Counted from the stretch's first letter, positions 1 through 9,412 are shown. The stretch: 64,000 nucleotides of DNA from an uncultured Flavobacteriales bacterium (GCA_946480815.1 CAMLLB010000016.1:1-64000), one strand, 5' to 3'. Program-made: numbers and translations. The notes: generated from the letters alone by a model not told the origin.

Positions 1-3000
1 AGGCCTGTTATACTCTCCATATTACTACTCTTATTAACCACTCCTTTATTCAGCCAAAAAGCCAAGAACGGTGATTATACGGTTACTTCAGCAGGAACAG
101 TATTGAATGCATATACAAATGTGACTGCGAATATAGCAGCGAGTGCTACCTCTATTTCTGTGACAAACAATACGTTGACCAATTCTTACTTTGGTACTGC
201 TTTAGGGGCAGGAGATTTGATCTTGATTATCCAGATGCAAGGTGCAGATATGGATATTGACTTGCACCCAATTACCAATTGGGGCGGGAATTATACACTT
301 TCAGCCTCAAACTGGAATGATTTCAACAGCGGGAATTTTTCAACTGTTGAAGCAAAGCGTCCTGAATGGGGGGCTGTAACAGCCTACAATAATTCAGGAA
401 AATATGAATATGCTGAAGTCCTTTCTACTTCCGGTTCGACAATTAATCTAAGATGTGCATTAAAAAATAGTTATACATCAGCCGGTCATGTACAGGTTGT
501 TCGCGTTCCAAGACTCGGAAATTTGACTTTAAATGCCAACACAACCATTATTCCTCTTGCATGGAACGGTTTAATTGGTGGAGTTGTAGCCTTGGAAGTA
601 GACGGTATTATTAATTTTGGTGCAAATTCCAAGGTAGTTGCATCAGGATATGGCTTTAGAGGTGGCGTTACGGATAATACATCCGGTGGACCGGGAGCTA
701 CAAATGATGTAGGGAAACCCGGGTCTTTTGCGGCTTCTGAGGGATCTGAAAAAGGAGAAGGTATAGGTGGCTCGGCTACTGCAACAGGAGAACTGACTGT
801 AAACTATCAATCTCGTTATGGATGCGGTGCCCCTGCGAATGGCGGAGGTGGTGGAAACTATAAAAATTCCGGAGGCGGCGGAGGTTCCAATGTGGGAACA
901 GGAATGTATAATGGAAAGGGGGTAGCAACCGCAGGTTATACGGGTTTTTGGAACCTGGAAGCTGCAGGGATGGCTATAACGCCAAGTTCCGGAGGTGGAC
1001 GAGGTGGATATGCTGGTGCTCAAAGCAATCAGGATGAAGCTATAGTAGGTCCAAACAATGCAGCTTGGTCCGGAGATAGTAGAAGAAAAGAGGGGGGACT
1101 TGGTGGACACCCGTTAACGTATGACGCAACTCGCGTTTTTATGGGCGGTGGCGGCGGTGCCGGTGAAATGGATCAAAATCAAGGTGGAAGTGGTGGCACA
1201 GGCGGGGGAATTGTTTTTATTCAATCCTATGGAAGCATCACTGGTACGGGGACCATTGAAGCAAACGGAGCAAACGGACAAAATTCAAATCCGCTAAATA
1301 CTCCAAACCCTGGAGGTTTCTCGTCAACTAAGTTAGGAGTTGATGGCGCTGGAGGAGCCGGTGGTGGAGGTGCCATTATTATTTCAAATGGTTCAGCTAT
1401 TCCAAATACGATTACTCTGAGTGCAAATGGTGGAACTGGAGGAAATAACGCACTTTCTTTTGGTGGTTTTGCTTCCGGTTTGGAAGCTGATGGTCCAGGT
1501 GGCGGTGGCGGTGGCGGTATGATCGCTTTTACTTCAGGTTCTCCGGTTCAATTAGTAAATGGAGGTGCTAATGGTACTGTTACTGCTGTTGGAACTACAA
1601 ATATTGTCGCTAATTTTCCTCCTAACGGTGCAACCGGAGGTGCTGCCGGAACAAGTTCTTTACCACAGTCCTACTACAACCTGATTCCAAATAACGCATC
1701 GGTTTGCAGCGGGAGCCCGGCAAGTTTATCGGTAACCGTTCAGGGTACATTGCCTGCACCGATCACAAATGCAAACATTACATGGTATACTACCTATACC
1801 GGAAATACTTCCGTTGGAACAGGATTAACGTTAAATATTCCTTCAGCTACAGCTACAACAACTTATTATGTAGGATTTTGCCCGAACGGGACATTTAGAG
1901 TGCCGGTTACTGTTACTGTGGGTGGACCAACTATTTCCGGAACTGCAGTAGTAACGAACGCTACTTGCTCATCCGGTGGTTCCATTACCGGATTAACCAC
2001 TTCTGGTGGTGCACCAACCGTTGCAATTACATGGAACGGTGTTACAACACCTACAATGAATTTAAGCAATGCTGCTGCGGGTTCGTACACGGTTACAGTC
2101 ACTGATGGAATTGGCTGCACGGCAACTTCAGGACCTTATACAATTGGAACTTCCGGTGGCCCTGTGATCAATTCTACCAATATGCTTGTGACAAACGCGT
2201 CTTGCTTAGGAGGTGGGGGATCAATTACCGGAATAACTGCAACAGGCACCGGACTGACTTATAACTGGAATACCGGAGCTTATTCAACTTTAGATATTAC
2301 AGGTTTAAATACCGGTAATTATAGCTTGGTTGTTACCGATAATAATGGTTGTACCGCTTCTTTAGGACCGATTAACGTGGGTCAAAATTCCGGGCCGGTA
2401 ATCAGTACTACCAATATGGTTATTACAGGAACAACCTGCGGATTAAATAACGGAAGCATCACAGGAATTACTGCAACAGGAACAGGTTTAACCTATAACT
2501 GGAATACCGGAACTTATTCGACACTGGATATTACCGGTTTGTCCAGCGGAAATTACAATCTGTTGGTAACCGACAATGTTGGATGTACGGCTACTGCTGG
2601 ACCAATTGCAATCGGGACTTCAAGTGCTCCTGTGATCAATACTGCTTCCGTTTCAATTACGGATGCACACTGTGCGCAATCGAACGGTGCGATTTCAGGC
2701 CTTACCGTTTCAGGAGGCCAACCCGGATATACCTACAACTGGAATTCAGGAGCTTATTCAACATTGAATCTGAGTGCTATTCCAGCGGGGAATTATAATT
2801 TAACAGTTACAGATAACCTGGGATGTATTGCAAATGCAGGTCCGTTTACGGTAAATGACATTGCGGGTCCTGTTATTAATACCACAAACCTTGTCATTAC
2901 CAATGAAACATGTGCAGGAAATGACGGTGCAATTACCGGAATTACGGCAAGTGGTACCGGAACTTTGACTTATAGCTGGAACCTGGTAGCGAGTCCAACA

Positions 3001-5031
3001 CTTGACCATACCAATATTCCGGGAGGATCGTATGGCTTGTTGGTTTCGGATGCTTTTGGATGTAATGCAGTTGGCGGTCCGTTTAGTGTTGGTTTATCTC
3101 CGGGACCTGCTATTAATACAACGAATATGGTTGTTACAGGCACGACTTGCGGATTGAACAATGGAAGTATTACAGGGATTACAGCGAGTGGGACCGGTTT
3201 AACGTATCAATGGAACGGAGTAACTACTGCAACATTGGACCAGACAGGTTTGGCTTCGGGGAACTACACATTGGTAGTTACTGATGCTGCAACCTGTACC
3301 TCAACATTTGGTCCTGTTTCGATCGGTGCCTCCAGTTCTCCTGTTATCAATTCAGCTGCAGTTGTAATCACGGATGATCATTGCGGACAATCAAACGGGG
3401 CAATTTCAGGATTGTCAGTTTCTGGCGGACAACCGGGATATACGTACAATTGGAATTCAGGAGCTTACAATACTTTGAATCTTTCCGGTATTCCGGCAGG
3501 AACTTACAATTTACAGGTTACAGATAATCTTGGTTGTAGTGTGAATGCAGGACCGTTCACAGTCAATACTATTGCAGGGCCTGTATTGAACACTTCCAAT
3601 GTGCAGGTAACAGCAGAAACATGTGCGCTGAATGATGGGACCATTTCGGGATTGACTACTACAGGAACCGGATTGACCTACACCTGGAATGGAGTAGTAA
3701 GCCCGACATTAAATCAAACCGGTTTAGCTCCGGGGACATATAATGTGGTTGTATCAGACGGATTTGGTTGTACGGCAAACGGAGGTCCTTTTACTGTAAA
3801 TGCGATTGTTCCGTTGAGCCTGGATACAAGTTCAGTAGTGATTACGCCAACAGGGTGTATCGGAAATACAGGGGCAATTAACGGATTACAGATCGTAGGA
3901 GGTATTGATCCGACAGTTTCATGGACAAATACAAGTGCTACAACACTGGATATTTCGAACCTGGCTGCTGGTTCGTATACCATTACGGTGACAGATGATC
4001 AAAATTGTTCTGTTCAGCAAACATTTAATGTGGCAACAACTTCCGGTTTGACAATCAGTACGAACAATGCGGTTATTTCAAATGATAATTGTGCATCCGG
4101 TTCAGGATCCATATCCGGTGTTGCAGTTTCCGGAGGTACGATTCCATATACTTATTCATGGAATAGTTCACCGGCTCAAACCACATTGGATGTATCGGGT
4201 CTTACAACCGGGAATTACACATTGACAGTTACTGATAACAGCGGTTGTCAGGCTACTACAACATTGTTTGTAGGAGTTGTTCCTCCTTCAACTATTGATC
4301 AAAGTAATGTGGTTGTCACGAATGAAAGTTGTATCGGAAATAATGGAATGATCAATGGTGTTCAGGTATCGGGGAATGCTCCGTATACGTATAGCTGGAC
4401 CGGAACACCTTTAACAACCCCGAATTTGACCAACCTGAGTTCAGGAGTTTATACGCTGACCATAACAGATGGCAATGGTTGTGTAACAACCGGCACACCG
4501 ATTACGGTTGGATTAGAGGGTGTTCCGAATGCAGATTTCACTATTTCAAATCCAGTGGCATCACCGGGTGAAGTCATTAATTTCACGAATACAAGTACCG
4601 GTGGGCCTTTCCAAAGTTATAGCTGGACAGTTTCAGGAGTTGGATTGATTGGAACAGGTTCTTCCACGACGTTCAATTCCCTGGTTGAAACAACATACGA
4701 TATGACACTGGTTGTGGAAACGGTTGACGGTTGTATTGATTCAATTACCAAGCCATTTGAGATCCTTGGAGAGATTAAGATCCCGAACATCGTAACGGCT
4801 AACGGAGATCATACGAATGATGAATTCTATATTACCAATTTGAAACCAAATTCAAAACTGGTTATTCAAAATCGTTGGGGGAATGTGGTGTTTGAATCCG
4901 ATAACTACAAGAACAACTGGGGAGGCATTGATATCACAGGTGAAAAATTGGTAGATGGTGTTTATTTCTACCAATTAATAACTGCGGATGGTAAAATGTG
5001 GCAAGGAAATGTTCATTTGCTCATTGATTAA
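1..5031 (+). CDS. Giant secreted glycine-rich SprB-repeat protein with T9SS type B sorting domain (5' partial)
   Basis: The reading frame is open from the first base, so the true start lies upstream. The first visible residues (RPVILSILLLLLTTPLFSQ) are most of a signal peptide. About 1676 residues are visible. A glycine-rich stretch spans roughly nt 650-1680, with many GGGGG runs. An Ig-like segment follows at nt 1690-1920, then about eleven SprB-type repeats (nt 1930-4510), each with a conserved Cys near its start and a YNWN / GNYTLTVTDNxGC pattern. A PKD-like domain lies at nt 4530-4770. The C-terminus (IPNIVTANGDHTND...NRWGNVVFES...) is the gliding-motility-associated type B sorting domain. 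Family knowledge: such proteins are exported by the type IX system and act as cell-surface adhesins. The specific ligand is unknown. It is paralogous to the gene at 61779. Confidence 0.9.
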   Translation, partial: RPVILSILLLLLTTPLFSQKAKNGDYTVTSAGTVLNAYTNVTANIAASATSISVTNNTLTNSYFGTALGAGDLILIIQMQGADMDIDLHPITNWGGNYTLSASNWNDFNSGNFSTVEAKRPEWGAVTAYNNSGKYEYAEVLSTSGSTINLRCALKNSYTSAGHVQVVRVPRLGNLTLNANTTIIPLAWNGLIGGVVALEVDGIINFGANSKVVASGYGFRGGVTDNTSGGPGATNDVGKPGSFAASEGSEKGEGIGGSATATGELTVNYQSRYGCGAPANGGGGGNYKNSGGGGGSNVGTGMYNGKGVATAGYTGFWNLEAAGMAITPSSGGGRGGYAGAQSNQDEAIVGPNNAAWSGDSRRKEGGLGGHPLTYDATRVFMGGGGGAGEMDQNQGGSGGTGGGIVFIQSYGSITGTGTIEANGANGQNSNPLNTPNPGGFSSTKLGVDGAGGAGGGGAIIISNGSAIPNTITLSANGGTGGNNALSFGGFASGLEADGPGGGGGGGMIAFTSGSPVQLVNGGANGTVTAVGTTNIVANFPPNGATGGAAGTSSLPQSYYNLIPNNASVCSGSPASLSVTVQGTLPAPITNANITWYTTYTGNTSVGTGLTLNIPSATATTTYYVGFCPNGTFRVPVTVTVGGPTISGTAVVTNATCSSGGSITGLTTSGGAPTVAITWNGVTTPTMNLSNAAAGSYTVTVTDGIGCTATSGPYTIGTSGGPVINSTNMLVTNASCLGGGGSITGITATGTGLTYNWNTGAYSTLDITGLNTGNYSLVVTDNNGCTASLGPINVGQNSGPVISTTNMVITGTTCGLNNGSITGITATGTGLTYNWNTGTYSTLDITGLSSGNYNLLVTDNVGCTATAGPIAIGTSSAPVINTASVSITDAHCAQSNGAISGLTVSGGQPGYTYNWNSGAYSTLNLSAIPAGNYNLTVTDNLGCIANAGPFTVNDIAGPVINTTNLVITNETCAGNDGAITGITASGTGTLTYSWNLVASPTLDHTNIPGGSYGLLVSDAFGCNAVGGPFSVGLSPGPAINTTNMVVTGTTCGLNNGSITGITASGTGLTYQWNGVTTATLDQTGLASGNYTLVVTDAATCTSTFGPVSIGASSSPVINSAAVVITDDHCGQSNGAISGLSVSGGQPGYTYNWNSGAYNTLNLSGIPAGTYNLQVTDNLGCSVNAGPFTVNTIAGPVLNTSNVQVTAETCALNDGTISGLTTTGTGLTYTWNGVVSPTLNQTGLAPGTYNVVVSDGFGCTANGGPFTVNAIVPLSLDTSSVVITPTGCIGNTGAINGLQIVGGIDPTVSWTNTSATTLDISNLAAGSYTITVTDDQNCSVQQTFNVATTSGLTISTNNAVISNDNCASGSGSISGVAVSGGTIPYTYSWNSSPAQTTLDVSGLTTGNYTLTVTDNSGCQATTTLFVGVVPPSTIDQSNVVVTNESCIGNNGMINGVQVSGNAPYTYSWTGTPLTTPNLTNLSSGVYTLTITDGNGCVTTGTPITVGLEGVPNADFTISNPVASPGEVINFTNTSTGGPFQSYSWTVSGVGLIGTGSSTTFNSLVETTYDMTLVVETVDGCIDSITKPFEILGEIKIPNIVTANGDHTNDEFYITNLKPNSKLVIQNRWGNVVFESDNYKNNWGGIDITGEKLVDGVYFYQLITADGKMWQGNVHLLID

Positions 5032-5078
5032 GATAAGTTCTTTTTGCCTTTGTTATATTTACGGACTGTTAACAGTTG

Positions 5079-5651
5079 ATGCAACCTGGTACACTTCACA
5101 TAGAACCCAAAATGATATTGGCCTCTTGGATTCAGGATGTTAAGGATAGTCATTTTAATTCGATCCAGGTCGCTCATTTCGGACCATTAAACCAGGATTT
5201 GGTCAATAGTTTTACGCTTACGACTGAAGATTTCATGATTTCAGCGGGAGATAAAAAACCATTGGTTAAACGCGTTTTTTCTATTTTGATTGAAGGCTTA
5301 CAGAATATTCTTCTTCACGGCCGAAAATGGGACAACGAGCAGCAAGCTTTGATTATAGTTGCATTCAATGATAAAGCTTACCGGATTGCCTTAGGAAATC
5401 TCACCGAAATTTCTGAAAAGGAAAAACTGGCTTCATACCTGGACCGTTTGAACGGAATGAATGAAGAAGAAGTAAAAACCTTTTACCTGGAGACCCTGAA
5501 CAATGGATTGATTTCCGATAAAGGTGGAGCAGGGCTTGGTTTTATTACCATGAGAATGAAATCAAAAAGTTTATTGAATTACCAGTTCATTCCCGTTAAT
5601 GACGAATTAATGTTGTTTACCATTTCCACAGATGTAGACAGAGCACAGTAA
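5079..5651 (+). CDS. SiaB family protein kinase (DUF6272)
   Basis: 190 residues from the ATG at 5079; a TTG codon directly before it is a less likely start. The sequence has an N-box-like helix (EGLQNILLHG, about residues 70-79) and a glycine-rich box (KGGAGLGFITMRMKSK, about 146-161), matching histidine-kinase-type ATPases of the SiaB family. In Pseudomonas SiaB phosphorylates the anti-sigma-antagonist-like protein SiaC. No SiaC (DUF1987) gene is visible here. The stop is one base before the next gene's ATG, so the two are probably co-transcribed. Family assignment is by recalled motif, not by search. Confidence 0.72.
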   Translation: MQPGTLHIEPKMILASWIQDVKDSHFNSIQVAHFGPLNQDLVNSFTLTTEDFMISAGDKKPLVKRVFSILIEGLQNILLHGRKWDNEQQALIIVAFNDKAYRIALGNLTEISEKEKLASYLDRLNGMNEEEVKTFYLETLNNGLISDKGGAGLGFITMRMKSKSLLNYQFIPVNDELMLFTISTDVDRAQ

Positions 5652-5652
5652 C

Positions 5653-6561
5653 ATGTCCTTTTTTGTTGCGTACCATCCTTCGTATATTCATTCTGTCCCG
5701 GCTAACCATCGTTTCCCGATGGAAAAATATGGCTTGCTGTATCAGCAACTGCAGTATGAAGGCCTGGTTGAAGCCAGGGAATTTGTAGAACCGGAACTGA
5801 TAGATCTGGACATTGTTCGTAAAGTCCACTCAGAAGAATACCTGGATAAATTACTGAATCTGAATTGTACACCTCGTGAACAACGTGTGAGCGGATTTGT
5901 TCATAACAACGAATTGATCGAAAGAGAATTGCGGATTATGGAAGGGACCCGCTTGTGTGCAGCTTTGGTTAAAAACGGCGGCGCCGCCTTGAATATAGCA
6001 GGGGGAACACATCATGCGTTTACAAACAGAGGTGAAGGTTTTTGTTTATTGAATGATCAGGCGATTGCAGCACAATGGCTTTTGGATGAGCAATTATTCA
6101 AGCGAATATTGATTGTGGACCTGGATGTGCACCAGGGAAACGGAACAGCGGAAATCTTTAGAAACACACCGGAAGTATTTACCTTCAGCATGCATGGTCG
6201 GGCTAATTACCCGATGCACAAAGAAAAATCGGACAAAGACATTCATTTGGAAACATTCCTGGATGACAGATCTTATATGGAAATATTGAGAAGTGAACTT
6301 ACAGGTGTTTTGGAAACCTTTGAACCGGATTTTATCTTCTATCAATGCGGTGTGGATATCCTGGAATCAGACAAGTTGGGAAAACTGAAAGTTACCCAAA
6401 GAGGTATTCATTCCAGGGACGAGTTTGTTCTCAGTATTACAAAACAAAGGAATATTCCGATCGTTTGCAGCATGGGAGGAGGATATAGCAAAGATGTTCG
6501 TGATATCGTAAATGCACATATGCACGTTTTCCGGTTGGCACACCGGTTATTTTCTAAATAA
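5653..6561 (+). CDS. Histone deacetylase family hydrolase (AcuC/HDAC-like)
   Basis: 302 residues, the usual length of bacterial HDAC-fold amidohydrolases. Motifs in order: GGTHHAF (about 117-123) with the paired catalytic histidines, DLDVHQGNG (about 155-163) supplying zinc ligands, QCGVDILESDKLGKL (about 230-244) with the third metal ligand, and GGGYSKD (about 275-281). The family removes acetyl or other acyl groups from amines, either protein lysines or small molecules such as polyamines. The substrate cannot be told from sequence. It starts one base after the SiaB-like gene stops. Confidence 0.88.
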   Translation: MSFFVAYHPSYIHSVPANHRFPMEKYGLLYQQLQYEGLVEAREFVEPELIDLDIVRKVHSEEYLDKLLNLNCTPREQRVSGFVHNNELIERELRIMEGTRLCAALVKNGGAALNIAGGTHHAFTNRGEGFCLLNDQAIAAQWLLDEQLFKRILIVDLDVHQGNGTAEIFRNTPEVFTFSMHGRANYPMHKEKSDKDIHLETFLDDRSYMEILRSELTGVLETFEPDFIFYQCGVDILESDKLGKLKVTQRGIHSRDEFVLSITKQRNIPIVCSMGGGYSKDVRDIVNAHMHVFRLAHRLFSK

Positions 6562-6574
6562 TTGAGAAAAGTTC

Positions 6575-6650
6575 ACTTCGGCTACGCTCAATGTCCTTTA
6601 ACGTAAAATATTGATTAGGTGGCTGAGCGTAGTCGAAGTCACTAATCAAT
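6575..6650. repeat. Intergenic inverted-pair repeat, family A copy 1
   Basis: The left arm ACTTCGGCTACGCTCAATG (6575-6593) and right arm GGCTGAGCGTAGTCGAAGT (6621-6639) are imperfect reverse complements. A second, nested stem is formed by TTGATTAG (6611-6618) and CTAATCAA (6642-6649). Similar pairs occur at 13935-14020, 31661-31727 and 44990-45060, always between genes. Confidence 0.85.
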
Positions 6651-6674
6651 TAACAAAATAATTACTAACAATTC

Positions 6675-6704
6675 TTGGTATTCCGATTTCTCAGTTTATC
6701 TTTG
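6675..6704 (+). promoter_or_regulatory. Bacteroidota-type promoter for the 46-residue Cys-rich gene
   Basis: TTG at 6675-6677, exactly 19 bases, then TATCTTTG at 6697-6704. This is a full match to the TTG-N19-TAnnTTTG consensus recognised by the primary sigma factor of the phylum. The start codon of the small gene lies 22 bases downstream. Confidence 0.75.
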
Positions 6705-6726
6705 TGTAGAATTAGTCTAAATAAAG

Positions 6727-6867
6727 ATGGTTAAAAAAGAAGTTTCCTCACAGCAACCGATTTTACCTCTATTCACATGCAGTAATTGCTCTTGCGACAA
6801 AAAGAAAGATTGTTGTAAGAAATATAAAAGAAAAGGATACCACTGTAAAAAGTGCCCGAAACTTTAG
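6727..6867 (+). CDS. Small cysteine/lysine-rich protein, 46 residues
   Basis: ATG at 6727 and TAG at 6865-6867 give 46 residues. The C-terminal half carries seven cysteines in a CxxCxC...CC...CxxC arrangement (TCSNCSCDKKKDCCKKY, then YHCKKCPKL) and many lysines. There is no signal peptide or membrane segment. A perfectly spaced promoter precedes it, which supports expression. The cysteine spacing suggests a zinc-knuckle-like or metal-binding microprotein. The function is unknown, and I cannot name a family with confidence. Confidence 0.7.
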   Translation: MVKKEVSSQQPILPLFTCSNCSCDKKKDCCKKYKRKGYHCKKCPKL

Positions 6868-6899
6868 TTTTAGCTAAAGCATTCGGTTATTTTTGAAGC

Positions 6900-7412
6900 A
6901 TGTTTCGAAAGCTTGCTTTTTTGGTGTTACTAGGCATTTCCTTTTTGGGCAGGTCCCAGGATTCCGTAAACTATTCTCTCGGAGCAGATTTTCAATATCA
7001 TCCCCAGGATTTTTTCTTTCATTTTCGTGGCCAACTGATCAAGAAAAGGATTTCCCATGAAGCCTTTTTAGGATTCGGGATTAAGAGTACCATTTTTCAG
7101 GGACAAATGAGGCCTTCTTTGGGTTATGATCTATCTTACAGCTCAAAATTAATTGATTGGATTTCCATTGCACCGCTTATTCGTCTTTCTTATTCACTCC
7201 TGAATACACAAGTTCCCGGGAACCACCCCTTGATCCATACCACCGAAAGTTTTATAGCCTGCAGGATTGCGATCGGTTTGAAAAATAAAATAGCATTTAC
7301 AGGTGGAATAGGCCCCGCGATAGAATGGAAGTACGACGGGTACAATGCGAGAAGAAATCATTTTTTTATGTGGAATTACTTTGCAGAAATTGCGTATTAC
7401 TATGAGTTTTAG
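6900..7412 (+). CDS. Secreted barrel-like protein of unknown function
   Basis: 170 residues from the ATG at 6900. The N-terminus MFRKLAFLVLLGISFLGRSQ is a signal peptide with probable cleavage after SRSQ-like residues. The rest alternates aromatic/hydrophobic and polar residues and ends in an aromatic run (AEIAYYYEF), typical of small outer-membrane beta-barrels of this phylum. Its 3' end overlaps the next gene by 11 bases, implying co-translation with the GDPD lipoprotein. No specific family recognised. Confidence 0.7.
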   Translation: MFRKLAFLVLLGISFLGRSQDSVNYSLGADFQYHPQDFFFHFRGQLIKKRISHEAFLGFGIKSTIFQGQMRPSLGYDLSYSSKLIDWISIAPLIRLSYSLLNTQVPGNHPLIHTTESFIACRIAIGLKNKIAFTGGIGPAIEWKYDGYNARRNHFFMWNYFAEIAYYYEF

Positions 7413-8202
7413 ACTGCTGATATGGATTTTTGTACCGGTTCTTTTGTCGTGCAAGAAACACAAAGACTTGTATCCCGATACGTTAATCGGCGGACATGCT
7501 TGTGCAGGATTGCATATTTCCAGCAGTAATTATCACGATAATAGTCTGGAAGCTTATAAATATGCCCGGAGTTTTGAAACTGTTTTGATGGTGGAAGTGG
7601 ATGCGCAATTGTCTTCAGATGGTACTTTGTGGCTTTTTCATGATCCGGAATTAAGTGAAGAATCAACCGGTTCGGGAGCAGTTCCGCAAAGAGAGGATGC
7701 CTATTTGTCCGGATTGAAATACAAGTCGCTCGAAAAAGAACAGTTGATCCGATTGACTGATTTACCTGCTGATCTGAAAGGTGTCCGCTTACTGATAGAT
7801 TTAAAGGAATCGGATGGGACCGAAACCGGATTAATCGATTCAACGAATATGATCGATGCATTAAAGCAGGCAAAAGCGTATTTTTACAATGGAGATTTAG
7901 GAATGGTAACCAATACCAGGAGATTTGTACCGACAATTAAAGGGCTTGGTTTTAGGGTTTATTACAATGCAGTAAATGCCGCGCAATTTCTAAGTTATCC
8001 GATCAGTTCGATTTCCGACGGAGCGGTTTTCAGGAATTCGGATATTGCAGTTTCAGACGTGAATTCTGTTAAATCCCTTGGAAAAGAGGTCATAATATAC
8101 GATGTTCGATCTCCGAAAGGAATTAAATCTGCGTTGGGGAAAGCTCCAGATTATTTACTGACAGACGATATTAAAGCAACATTAATAGAAAAATACAAAT
8201 GA
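7402..8202 (+). CDS. Glycerophosphodiester phosphodiesterase family lipoprotein
   Basis: The start is ATG 7402, because it gives a clean lipoprotein signal (MSFRLLIWIFVPVLLSC, lipobox LLSC, lipid Cys at 17). The protein is 266 residues. GDPD features: GGH near residue 30 in place of the usual AHRG, the NSLEAYKYA helix, EVDAQLSSDG (about 64-73) and FHDPEL (about 78-83), which supply the usual Glu/Asp and second His. The family hydrolyses glycerophosphodiesters to glycerol-3-phosphate and an alcohol in the periplasm. It is diverged around the first catalytic motif, so activity on standard substrates is uncertain. It overlaps both neighbours. Confidence 0.75.
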   Translation: MSFRLLIWIFVPVLLSCKKHKDLYPDTLIGGHACAGLHISSSNYHDNSLEAYKYARSFETVLMVEVDAQLSSDGTLWLFHDPELSEESTGSGAVPQREDAYLSGLKYKSLEKEQLIRLTDLPADLKGVRLLIDLKESDGTETGLIDSTNMIDALKQAKAYFYNGDLGMVTNTRRFVPTIKGLGFRVYYNAVNAAQFLSYPISSISDGAVFRNSDIAVSDVNSVKSLGKEVIIYDVRSPKGIKSALGKAPDYLLTDDIKATLIEKYK

Positions 8203-8543
8203 GCAAAAAAAATAAAGACAGGGTAAATATTGTTTATTCGACAAACCCTGATTTTTCTTACGATTTTGAAGAAAATGAAGAACAGGAAACATTGGAGCCA
8301 TCCAAACAACTGTTGTATGTTTCATTGGATAGAAAACAGCGTGCAGGCAAAGAAGTGACTTTAATCGAAGGATTTATCGGAACGGATGAAGACCTGAAGG
8401 AGTTGGGGAAACTGTTAAAATCAAAATGTGGAGTAGGCGGGACCGCAAAAGATGGAGAAATTATTATCCAGGGATCTTTCAGAGATAAAGTAATCGAATT
8501 GTTGACGAAAGAAGGGTATAAAACCAAGCGAAAAGGTGGATAA
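8199..8543 (+). CDS. SUI1/eIF1-like translation initiation factor (YciH family)
   Basis: 114 residues. The C-terminal two thirds match the SUI1 fold: LLYVSLDRKQRAGKEVTLIEGF, then LKSKCGVGGTAKDGEIIIQG (about 79-98) and a terminal helix KVIELLTKEGYKTKRKGG. The family is homologous to eukaryotic eIF1. Bacterial members influence initiation fidelity, but their exact role is unclear. The start ATGA overlaps the GDPD stop by four bases (8199-8202). Confidence 0.88.
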   Translation: MSKKNKDRVNIVYSTNPDFSYDFEENEEQETLEPSKQLLYVSLDRKQRAGKEVTLIEGFIGTDEDLKELGKLLKSKCGVGGTAKDGEIIIQGSFRDKVIELLTKEGYKTKRKGG

Positions 8544-8837
8544 AATGGAATATAGATGCCGGATTTACGTTTCAAAATTTATAACCAATAACCAACCCTA
8601 TGAAAAAGTAAATATCTTCCGACATCTAAAATTCCAAATTAAATATCAAAATAGAAAAATGTGAAAATTCTTTCGATCCTGTTTCAAAAGTACATTAAGT
8701 TTTTCTTAAATCAATAAAAAATGAGTAAAATATTCACTTTATTGATTAAATGGTAAAAAATTGATTCTTAATCTTTTCAAACCGGAAAAATGGCCTTAAA
8801 AACGATTTAGTTTAATCGCAGAAAATCGAAAAAAAGG
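8544..8837. other. AT-rich non-coding stretch before pyrR
   Basis: No gene is visible. It contains a perfect 10-base inverted repeat, AATCAATAAA (8710-8719) and TTTATTGATT (8739-8748), 19 bases apart. This may be a terminator-like hairpin or an operator. The rest is AT-rich without recognisable signals. Confidence 0.5.
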
Positions 8838-8867
8838 TTGACTAATCGAATCCTTTTACTAAATTTG
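8838..8867 (+). promoter_or_regulatory. pyrR-pyrB promoter, very close to the start codon
   Basis: TTG 8838-8840, 19 bases, TAAATTTG 8860-8867: a full consensus match. The pyrR ATG begins only five bases further on, so transcription should start at or within a base or two of the A of ATG. The message would then be leaderless or nearly so. No PyrR-type attenuator is visible upstream. Confidence 0.78.
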
Positions 8868-8872
8868 TCTCG

Positions 8873-9412
8873 ATGGAAAAGCAAGTCATTTTAGATGAAC
8901 AGCAGGTTCAGTTAACCATGAACCGTCTTGCTTATCAATTAATCGAAAATCACGATGACTTCTCAAATACAGTACTTATCGGCTTGCAGCCGAGAGGGAT
9001 TTTTGTGCTTGAAAGATTGAAGGAAATCCTGGAAAATGTACGGGGAGAAAAGGTTACCTGCGGTCAGTTGGATATCACCTTTTACCGGGATGATTTCAGA
9101 AGAAGAGAGAAACCATTGATCCCCAATGTCACCAATATTGATTTTACGATTGAAGGAAAAAATGTGGTCTTAATTGACGACGTTCTCTATACCGGACGTA
9201 CTATCCGTTCGGGATTAGATGCCCTGATGGCTTTCGGTAGACCGCTTCGGGTAGAACTCATGGTATTAATTGACCGAAGATTCCAGCGTGATTTACCTAT
9301 CCAGGCAGATTACGTCGGAAAAGCTGTGGATACGCTTGATTCCGAGCGTGTAACTGTAGAGTGGAAGAATAGCGAAGGAAAAGATAAAATTGTATTGTAT
9401 ACACCCGAATAA
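8873..9412 (+). CDS. pyrR: Bifunctional pyr operon regulator / uracil phosphoribosyltransferase PyrR
   Basis: 179 residues, typical PyrR length. The PRPP-binding motif VVLIDDVLYTGRTIRSGLDAL lies at about residues 98-118, and the N-terminus (ILDEQQVQLTMNRLAYQLIE) and GLQPRG segment match the family. In Firmicutes PyrR binds pyr mRNA and controls attenuation, and also makes UMP from uracil and PRPP. In Bacteroidota the regulatory role is less certain, and no binding loop is visible upstream. Its stop overlaps the pyrB start by one base. Confidence 0.93.
   Translation: MEKQVILDEQQVQLTMNRLAYQLIENHDDFSNTVLIGLQPRGIFVLERLKEILENVRGEKVTCGQLDITFYRDDFRRREKPLIPNVTNIDFTIEGKNVVLIDDVLYTGRTIRSGLDALMAFGRPLRVELMVLIDRRFQRDLPIQADYVGKAVDTLDSERVTVEWKNSEGKDKIVLYTPE

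Noticed and set aside
643..1110. Minus-strand reading frame of 155 codons inside the giant gene
   Set aside because: It is the complement of the glycine-rich coding sequence, is Ser/Thr/Ile-rich with no family features, and is fully explained by the plus-strand gene.
8544..8837. PyrR-binding attenuator upstream of pyrR
   Set aside because: The promoter is five bases from the ATG, so this upstream DNA would not be in the message; only an AT-rich inverted repeat is present.
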